The notes beneath the pieces are model-generated. The model was given only the letters and a program-made list of their open reading frames with translations, was not told where the DNA came from and did no database searches. The position numbers and the translations under genes are program-made. This document shows positions 58,740 through 64,000 of a DNA stretch of 64,000 nt, piece by piece (position 1 is the stretch's first letter; each line of letters begins with the position of its first letter). Source of the stretch: Oceaniferula marina (GTDB taxonomy: Bacteria; Verrucomicrobiota; Verrucomicrobiia; Verrucomicrobiales; Akkermansiaceae); contig NZ_JACBAZ010000002.1 of NCBI RefSeq assembly GCF_013391475.1, positions 647,836 to 711,835 of the forward strand, in the 5' to 3' direction.

Positions 58740-60026
58740 ATGAAAATTGTTGTCGCATACTCAGGAGGTCTCGATACCTCGGTTCTTCTTCTCTGGCTGA
58801 AAGAGAAATACAACGCGGAAATCATTGCTTACTGTGCCGATGTCGGGCAGGGCGAAGAGCTTGACGGACTTGAAGAAAAAGCCTTGAGCACCGGTGCCAG
58901 CAAGTGCTACATCGGTGACCTCAAGGAGGATTTTGCGGCCAATTACATTTACCCGATGTTCCAGGCCAACGCGCTTTATGAAGGTCGCTATTTACTTGGA
59001 ACTTCGATCGCACGTCCTTGTATTTCCAAGGGAATGGTGGATGTGGCGATTAAAGAGGGAGCTGATGCCATCGCCCACGGGGCGACAGGCAAGGGTAATG
59101 ACCAGGTGCGCTTCGAGCTTTCTGTGGCAGCGCTTGCTCCGGAGATCAAGATGATTGCTCCATGGCGGGATGCCGAGTTCCGTGCTCAGTTCCCAGGCCG
59201 TGCCGAGATGATCGCGTATGCCGAAAAACACAATATCCCGGTGCAGGCATCCATGAAGAAGCCTTACAGCATGGACCGCAACTTGCTTCACATCTCTTTT
59301 GAAGCCGGAGCTCTTGAAGATACCTGGTATGACGCCAGTGGTGAGCGCGACCGCGATATGTATGTGCTTTCGGTTTCTCCGGAAGATGCTCCTGATGCTC
59401 CTGAGTATGTCCAGTTTCTGTTCGAAAAAGGCAATATCATTGGCCTGAAATATGACGGTCTGGATGCGGTGATCTCCGATCTCGGTGATTTTTCGGTGGA
59501 AGGTGAAAAAGACGGATACACTCTGCTGAGCCCATACGGGGTGATGCGGGTGCTGAACTTCCTTGGAGGTAAACACGGAATTGGCCGGATCGATATCGTT
59601 GAAAACCGCTTTGTTGGCATGAAGTCGCGTGGCATTTACGAGACTCCCGGCGGAACCATCATCCTTGCGGCTCACCGTGACCTCGAGACGCTGACGGTTG
59701 ATCGCGAAGCCCAGTATGTGCGCGATGACCTGATTACGAAGTATTCCCAGCTGGTTTACAACGGTTTCTGGTTTGCTCCCGAGCGTGAAGCCATTCAGGC
59801 ACTTGTGACATCCACCCAACAGACGGTTACCGGTGAGGTTCGCCTCAAGCTGTATAAGGGAAATTGCATCCAGGCAGGCCGCCGTTCACCGTTCTCTCTC
59901 TACAGCGAGGATGTGGCGACGATGGAAGGTGGTGCTGAAGAGGCCTACAACCAGGATGACGCTACCGGTTTCATTGCTTTGAATGCCCTGCGCCTCAAGG
60001 CCAGCGCCCGTCAGCAAGACGCTTAA
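58740..60026 (+). CDS. argG: Argininosuccinate synthase
   Basis: ATP-dependent ligation of citrulline and aspartate in arginine synthesis. It has 428 residues, within the family range. The N-terminal PP-loop [15 protein letters not shown] (about 6-20), [32 protein letters not shown] and [14 protein letters not shown] are definitive. The ATG at 58740 begins [10 protein letters not shown]; the longer in-frame leader is not conserved in type. The C-terminus includes the usual [13 protein letters not shown]. Confidence 0.97.
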   Translation: MKIVVAYSGGLDTSVLLLWLKEKYNAEIIAYCADVGQGEELDGLEEKALSTGASKCYIGDLKEDFAANYIYPMFQANALYEGRYLLGTSIARPCISKGMVDVAIKEGADAIAHGATGKGNDQVRFELSVAALAPEIKMIAPWRDAEFRAQFPGRAEMIAYAEKHNIPVQASMKKPYSMDRNLLHISFEAGALEDTWYDASGERDRDMYVLSVSPEDAPDAPEYVQFLFEKGNIIGLKYDGLDAVISDLGDFSVEGEKDGYTLLSPYGVMRVLNFLGGKHGIGRIDIVENRFVGMKSRGIYETPGGTIILAAHRDLETLTVDREAQYVRDDLITKYSQLVYNGFWFAPEREAIQALVTSTQQTVTGEVRLKLYKGNCIQAGRRSPFSLYSEDVATMEGGAEEAYNQDDATGFIALNALRLKASARQQDA

Positions 60027-60081
60027 TTTTTAAACGACCGGGTCCAGGTGTTTGTCCGCCTGTGACCCATTACCCCCTCCT

Positions 60082-60453
60082 ATGGACGAAGCAGTTATTT
60101 ATACCATCCTGGGTGAAGCCGGATTCACCCGGATGGTTTCCGCTTTTTATGATCGGATCAAAACCGATGATTTAATCGGGCCGATGTATCCACCGGATGA
60201 AATGGAGGCCGCTGAAGAGCGCTTGCTCCATTTCCTTCTCTTTCGCTTTGGCAACGACCCTCGCTACCAGGCGAAACGAGGCCACCCACGATTGCGCATG
60301 CGGCATGCCCCCTTTCCCATCGGTGAAGCCGAGGCCGAACGCTGGCTGCAACTCATGGATGAAGCGATGGATGAGGCAAAGGTTCCGGAATCGATTCAAT
60401 TGGAGCTGCGTTCGTTTTTTACCATGGTGGCACACAATATGAAGAATCAGTGA
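60082..60453 (+). CDS. Group II truncated hemoglobin
   Basis: Two-on-two globin of 123 residues. Tyr23 in AFYDRI is the B10 distal residue, the proximal His is His75 in RLRMRHAPFPI, and Trp in AERWLQLMDEA is the G8 residue typical of group II. It begins with a short helix E region (EAAEERLLHFLLFRFG). Group II trHbs bind oxygen or nitric oxide, with roles in NO or peroxide detoxification. It lies 55 bp after argG, possibly co-transcribed. The ATG at 60082 is preferred over 60052, since the A helix follows immediately. Confidence 0.85.
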   Translation: MDEAVIYTILGEAGFTRMVSAFYDRIKTDDLIGPMYPPDEMEAAEERLLHFLLFRFGNDPRYQAKRGHPRLRMRHAPFPIGEAEAERWLQLMDEAMDEAKVPESIQLELRSFFTMVAHNMKNQ

Positions 60454-60557
60454 TGGAGCATAGAGGAGCTGTGCTATTTCCTAAAATGGAGCCACCTGTG
60501 TGCAATGCAGATCGTGAGTGGGGGGCCAATTGTAGCAACCCAAGGCGGGAAGGGGTA

Positions 60558-60775
60558 ATACCATTTGAGTGGTTCGTTTGTCGGAATGGCGGTGTTCGTT
60601 TGGCCTTGAGTTCAAGGCGTGACAAAGGAATGTAGCGAGCTACATGACTGAGGAAAAACGCCGAAATCAAGCCAAAAAAACACCGCTTTTCATTCCCATC
60701 AGCTACGCTGACTTGCTTCCATCTCAAGCTCTTCACTATTTGACCATTCCGATAAAATAACCGGGAGAATGGTAT
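60558..60775. repeat. Complete MITE-like family B element
   Basis: 218 bp, ends ATACCATTTGAGTGGTT and, on the complement, ATACCATTCTCCCGGTTA, both leading to GGAATGG. Read on the complement, its interior lines up with the 7388 copy, including a palindrome GTAGC/GCTAC where the other has GCATAGC/GCTATGC, and CAGC/GCTG nearby. Flanks read TA at both sides (GGTAATACC and GGTATAAGG), suggesting a TA target. Confidence 0.8.
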
Positions 60776-60797
60776 AAGGCTGTGTTTGCCAAGCCAG

Positions 60798-60822
60798 CCG
60801 ACAGATTGAAAATCTGTCCTAC
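60798..60822 (+). repeat. PVC-type hairpin repeat
   Basis: CCGACAGATTGAAAATCTGT then CCTAC; the stem reads GACAGATT/AATCTGTC, a compensated change from the CTT/AAG version elsewhere. Confidence 0.85.
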
Positions 60823-60984
60823 GTTCTGAGATGGCGCCACCAGCGTGTATTGTGGATCGTGAGTGGTTCAGAAGCAATCTGACTCAACATCCTAGCTTCC
60901 CCCCTACATGAGGGCTTGCCAGTTGTCCTCTGGCTGAGGATGAGAAGCCGTGCATGTTCGAATACGCATTTTATTCAATGTATC

Positions 60985-61872
60985 CTATAAGGAGTAGCGC
61001 TTCTTCATGGAGAGATAAACCATATTTGATACCTCGCGGATGACATTGCCCCGGCTCCTGATCCAGGGGCCGTAGGACAGATTACGATTCCCGTTTTCGA
61101 TGATGCCGATGAGAATGTAGGGATAGGATTGACCATTGGAACCTCGGGCTACGAGAATGCCCATATCGCCACAGCACATGGCTGTGCTGCCGGTCTTGTT
61201 GTAAACTTTTGTGCCTGTGGGAACCCGTTTGGCGCTTGAGTAGAGTCGGTCTCTCCCTGGTAGCCCCATGAGCCGTAAGATTTCCTTTGAATGTGGGAGC
61301 TTGTCATTCCACAAGGCATGGAGGAAGCGGGCATAGTCTCCTGCCGACCCCCGGTTGCGATAGGTTCGTCCACCTGCCGGGATGTATTCAACGAGATACA
61401 ATTGGTGGCAAAGTGAGGGGTAGTGACGTTTGAGTAGGGATTGGGTAGCCGAGGGGCCTCCGGTTTGACGCATGACCCAGTTCGTTGATGTATTGTTGCT
61501 TTTTTGGATCATTAACTCCATGTGGCGCCGACTGGCCGGCCCGTAATGGAGCTTGCCGGCTTTTACCTGGTGAAAAAAGGCTAAGGCCAAATAAACCTTT
61601 ACCATGCTTGCGGCTTGGAGAGATTCATTGACATTAATGCCGGCCAGTTTTTTTTCCGAAGTTAAATCGTATGCCAACCATGCGGTGCGCTCTTGACCGA
61701 GGATTTGGCCCTTCCCGCGAAGCGACTTGATATAGGATTCGATTTCCCCTTCCAGACTGCTGCCCGTTGCAGCACTCGTCGAATGGACGGAAAGGGCACC
61801 AAGCGTCAAAACCAGAAGCAGATGGACCAGATATGGGTGGAGATGACTCATGAAACGAATTATGGCGGTCAT
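60985..61872 (-). CDS. Class A beta-lactamase-like serine hydrolase
   Basis: Secreted protein of 295 residues. After a hydrophobic signal segment it shows the SxxK nucleophile motif SMVK (Ser89, Lys92), an SxN-like triad in QKSNNTST, and the KTG motif in VYNKTGST. The general-base Glu of the omega loop is not obvious (region TYRNRGSAGDYARFLHALW), so activity may be carboxypeptidase- or esterase-like rather than strong beta-lactamase. Two ATGs (61872 and 61851) both give a signal peptide; the longer is listed. It stands alone. Confidence 0.78.
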   Translation of the reverse strand: MTAIIRFMSHLHPYLVHLLLVLTLGALSVHSTSAATGSSLEGEIESYIKSLRGKGQILGQERTAWLAYDLTSEKKLAGINVNESLQAASMVKVYLALAFFHQVKAGKLHYGPASRRHMELMIQKSNNTSTNWVMRQTGGPSATQSLLKRHYPSLCHQLYLVEYIPAGGRTYRNRGSAGDYARFLHALWNDKLPHSKEILRLMGLPGRDRLYSSAKRVPTGTKVYNKTGSTAMCCGDMGILVARGSNGQSYPYILIGIIENGNRNLSYGPWIRSRGNVIREVSNMVYLSMKKRYSL

Positions 61873-62024
61873 TATACGCCAACGAAAGAAAAAATATAGT
61901 GGTTCTTCGCAAGAATGTAATTTGACGGAGGGTTATTGACCCGGGGTCATGACGGTATCTTCTTGTGGATCATCTGAGACGTTTATCCTTGTCGATGACG
62001 TATGGCAAGGTGTATGAGACAACT

Positions 62025-63287
62025 ATGAAAAGACATTTCGGGATACTGGTCGGTTTTTTGTTAGCTTGGGGGTCATTGGCATGGTCTGAACCGACGGAAG
62101 TGAGAACCTGGACTGCTCTGAGTGGACATAGCTTGGAAGCCGAATGCCTCAAAGTCGAGGGCGGTAAGGCAGTCTTTAAGAAAGGGAATGGCAAGACGGT
62201 TGCGGTGCCATTAAGCAAACTTATTCAGGACGATCAGGATTTCCTAGCTGAGCACTTTCAGTCTAATGAATCGGGAGAAACCCAGGTGGTGGATGCTCCT
62301 GATGCGGGGACGCCGGCAGACGACCTGCCCTATCCGTTGGGAAAAACAACGGCTGAGATCCCATGTGACGGCGATTTCAGTTACTTTCTGTATCTGCCGA
62401 AGAGCTTGGTGAAAGGAAAGAAATATCCGGTTCTGTATATTATGAGTCCCGGCGGGGGTGGTGGGGGCACGGCCAAGCGTTACGTTGCCGGCGCCGAACG
62501 CAATGGATGGATTTTGGCAGTATCCAAGCAGTCGAAAAATGGATTTAACAAGAGCAGTGACGCGATTACCAACATGATGGATCATGTGCAGGCATCCTTG
62601 CCTATTGATAAAGAGAGGGTGTATGTGACGGGTTTTTCCGGAGGCTCGCGTATGGCGTATTTGATTTCACAAAGGCGCAAAGAAGTCACCGGGGTGATTG
62701 CCTGTGGGGCGGGAGGAAAAATCGGCAGCCGCAAGCAGGTTGTATATGGGCTCTGTGGATCCAATTGTTTTAATCGAACGGATATGGCCAACGCCTTTAA
62801 GGGTGTTTCCCACAAGGGCGCGGTGCTGAGGTACTTTCCCGGACGCCATGCCTGGGCCAATGGCGAGCTCTGTGAAGATGCCATCACCCACCTCAACGGT
62901 GTGTTTCTCAGTGACAACAAGTCGGACTATGCAGAGGATTATGAGCGATACCGTCATGCCCTCGGCGAATTGATCGAAGGGAGTCGGGAAAATAATCCCC
63001 TGCGAGCCTACATGTGGGCAGACTTCGCTCATGAATATGACTTTGACGATCCGAGGGCGAAAAAGGCATACGATGACCTCGGCAGTGACGAGATGAACAA
63101 GCTCTACGTAGAGGGGCTTGCAGGTATCCGTAAGTTTGCGGAAAAGACGTTTGGACAAATCTCAGCCAGTCAGTGGAAAGCCGATCCCAAGGTTTCATCA
63201 GCCTGCGAGCGGGAGTCTCGGAAGTATGAAGGCACGCCATGGGCGGAGGTCCTGATGAAGATGAGTGAGGATGCACAGAAGTTTTAG
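62025..63287 (+). CDS. Secreted SHD1-domain alpha/beta hydrolase (esterase)
   Basis: Protein of 420 residues. The signal peptide (ending AWSEP) leads to an SHD1 domain (about 23-72, RTWTALSGHSLEAECLKVEG), a small beta module common in PVC-group secreted proteins. The hydrolase starts near 105 with FSYFLYLPKSLVKGKKYPVLYIMSPGG, with nucleophile elbow GFSGGSR and His in PGRHAWAN. The order resembles PHB-depolymerase or feruloyl-esterase-like enzymes. The ATG at 62025 starts at the signal peptide. The substrate is unknown; its partner may be the next small gene. Confidence 0.8.
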   Translation: MKRHFGILVGFLLAWGSLAWSEPTEVRTWTALSGHSLEAECLKVEGGKAVFKKGNGKTVAVPLSKLIQDDQDFLAEHFQSNESGETQVVDAPDAGTPADDLPYPLGKTTAEIPCDGDFSYFLYLPKSLVKGKKYPVLYIMSPGGGGGGTAKRYVAGAERNGWILAVSKQSKNGFNKSSDAITNMMDHVQASLPIDKERVYVTGFSGGSRMAYLISQRRKEVTGVIACGAGGKIGSRKQVVYGLCGSNCFNRTDMANAFKGVSHKGAVLRYFPGRHAWANGELCEDAITHLNGVFLSDNKSDYAEDYERYRHALGELIEGSRENNPLRAYMWADFAHEYDFDDPRAKKAYDDLGSDEMNKLYVEGLAGIRKFAEKTFGQISASQWKADPKVSSACERESRKYEGTPWAEVLMKMSEDAQKF

Positions 63288-63327
63288 GCGGAGCGAAGTG
63301 TTCAAGCCTATCTGAAAGTGGGCTGTC

Positions 63328-63361
63328 GAAAAAGTGCTCATTGATCGTTGGCAACTTTTTC
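63328..63361. terminator. AT-rich inverted repeat after the SHD1 esterase
   Basis: 8-bp arms GAAAAAGT and ACTTTTTC separated by 18 bases, 40 bp after the esterase stop and 20 bp before the small ORF at 63382. The T-rich right arm could terminate transcription; structure strength is modest. Confidence 0.4.
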
Positions 63362-63381
63362 ATAATGCGCTACGTTGTGCC

Positions 63382-63561
63382 ATGGATAAATCAATTTGGT
63401 TCTTTATCGGTGCCATTGCTTTCTATTTTGCTCTGCAATTGTGGATTCTCCCGGCCTTCGGTGTTGATACATGAATGTCGCGCAGCAAACGCTCCCAGTC
63501 TGGGAAGCAAGATGGCAATACCTCACCGGATTCGAGTAAACGTAGCACGGCTCCGACCTGA
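63382..63561 (+). CDS. Putative small membrane selenoprotein (in-frame TGA)
   Basis: The ATG at 63382 opens 30 sense codons (MDKSIWFFIGAIAFYFALQL, then WILPAFGVDT) with one membrane helix. A TGA at 63472-63474 is followed in the same frame by 28 codons (MSRSKRSQSGKQDGNTS to STAPT) and a TGA at 63559. If the first TGA is selenocysteine, the product is 59 residues with the motif GVDT-U-MS. A hairpin GCTCCCA-GTC-TGGGAAGC (63491-63508, one bulged A) has a G-first apical loop starting 24 bases after the TGA, within the range known for bacterial SECIS elements. Short one-helix proteins with a similar LPxxGVxTC motif exist as I recall, which would be Cys homologues. Alternatively these are a 30-residue protein and a coupled second ORF. 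Confidence 0.5.
63491..63508 (+). promoter_or_regulatory. Candidate bacterial SECIS hairpin
   Basis: 7-bp stem with one bulged A and apical loop GTC, downstream of the in-frame TGA. The CAGTCTG top is similar to the CAGGTCTG top of the E. coli fdhF SECIS. Confidence 0.4.
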
Positions 63562-63664
63562 GGCGTCAAGGGATGTCCTCCGGGTGAGGACAATTAATCA
63601 GCGGCGAATTTTGAAGATTATTGCGGGGGAGTCTGCATGAAGCGCTCTACCGGATTGGTGGTGT

Positions 63665-64000
63665 AATGTAGGATGGGATTGTATCCTGTCGGTTTTCTTG
63701 GTGGAGGTGGTTGTGGAGTGCTTTGGTTTTGGTTACCCAAGCCTGCCGACAGCTTGAAAAGCTGTCCTACTTTTGGCACTGGACCCTTGAATACATCGCT
63801 GGATTTGACGGGGGGAATGTAGGACAGGATTGCATCCTGTCGGTCTTTCTTGATGGAGGTGGTTGTGGAGTGCTTTGGTTTTGGTTACCCAAGCCTGCCG
63901 ACAGCTTGAAAAGCTGTCCTACTTTTGGCACTGGACCCTTGAATGCATCGCTGGATTTGACGGGGGGGATGTAGGACAGGATTGTATCCTGTCGGTCTTT
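63665..64000. repeat. Tandem array of ~152-bp units containing paired hairpin repeats
   Basis: Unit starts at 63665, 63816 and 63968 (period 151-152 bp), near-identical between copies and cut by the window end. Each unit holds two 25-nt hairpin repeats in opposite orientation (63668-63692 and 63746-63770; 63819-63843 and 63898-63922; 63971-63995). No gene is visible in it. Confidence 0.9.

Larger units (their letters stand above)
60486..60866. repeat. Composite repeat region with imperfect flanking direct repeats
   Basis: A 36-bp motif (ATGGAGCCACCTGTGTGC at 60486-60521) is repeated at 60831-60866 (ATGGCGCCACCAGCGTGT) with about 29 of 36 bases shared. The pair brackets a family B element and a PVC-type hairpin repeat. 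No gene is visible in the whole 60454-60984 gap. Confidence 0.6.

Noticed and set aside
63665..64000. CRISPR array
   Set aside because: Units are near-identical over the whole 152 bp, with no variable spacers and no cas genes nearby.

Overview
The window looks like a chromosomal segment of a heterotrophic, probably marine bacterium of the Verrucomicrobiota (Verrucomicrobiales, Rubritalea/Haloferula/Roseibacillus-like). This is inferred from family content: PEP-CTERM secreted proteins ending in R/K clusters, an ECF sigma/FecR pair, Tat-exported Gfo/Idh/MocA oxidoreductases, a DUF1080 protein, an SHD1 domain, a zinc ribbon joined to a secreted protein, and the short hairpin repeat whose translation gives the DFQSV-type motif common in the PVC group. 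No rRNA, tRNA or CRISPR array was recognised.

Layout. 154-4839: sugar/nucleoside uptake and oxidation genes (MFS, two Gfo/Idh/MocA, DUF1080). 4987-6825: a membrane pseudokinase with a LamG exodomain. 6826-9050: a nest of MITE-like elements around a COG4299 acyltransferase. 9051-13183: a sigma factor/FecR-LamG/PEP-CTERM surface locus. 13343-17467: the UDP-GlcNAc operon (glmM, a GlmU acetyltransferase-half protein, glmS). 18894-23874: a zinc operon (znuA, unknown, znuC, znuB, His/Asp-rich outer-membrane protein, trmO). 23933-36901: housekeeping and transport genes (EamA, sstT, xerC, pcm, apbE, upp, a sigma-54 activator, uppS, trmL, rseP, a methyltransferase, a Na+/K+:H+ antiporter). 37123-52856: a glycoconjugate-degradation region (GH2, gingipain-like peptidase, triple esterase, GH20, M20 peptidase) with an iodotyrosine-deiodinase-like flavoprotein. 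53024-63287: leuA, argG, an M50 protease, truncated hemoglobin, a class A beta-lactamase-like protein, an SHD1 esterase and small unknowns. 63382-64000: a candidate small selenoprotein followed by a 152-bp tandem array running off the end.

How the parts may work together: the GH2, GH20, multi-esterase and C25-type peptidase would together strip acyl groups, galactose, GlcNAc/GalNAc and peptide from glycoproteins or mucin-like material. GlmM/GlmS and the acetyltransferase feed cell-wall UDP-GlcNAc. The zinc operon appears self-contained from outer membrane to cytoplasm.

The most notable observations are a putative selenoprotein with in-frame UGA and a SECIS-like hairpin (63382-63561), two related MITE families with ATACCA ends and covarying palindromes, a GH2 with a LamG-like domain inserted inside the catalytic barrel, and a gingipain-like enzyme anchored behind a cytoplasmic zinc ribbon. 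All functions are read from sequence motifs without database searches.
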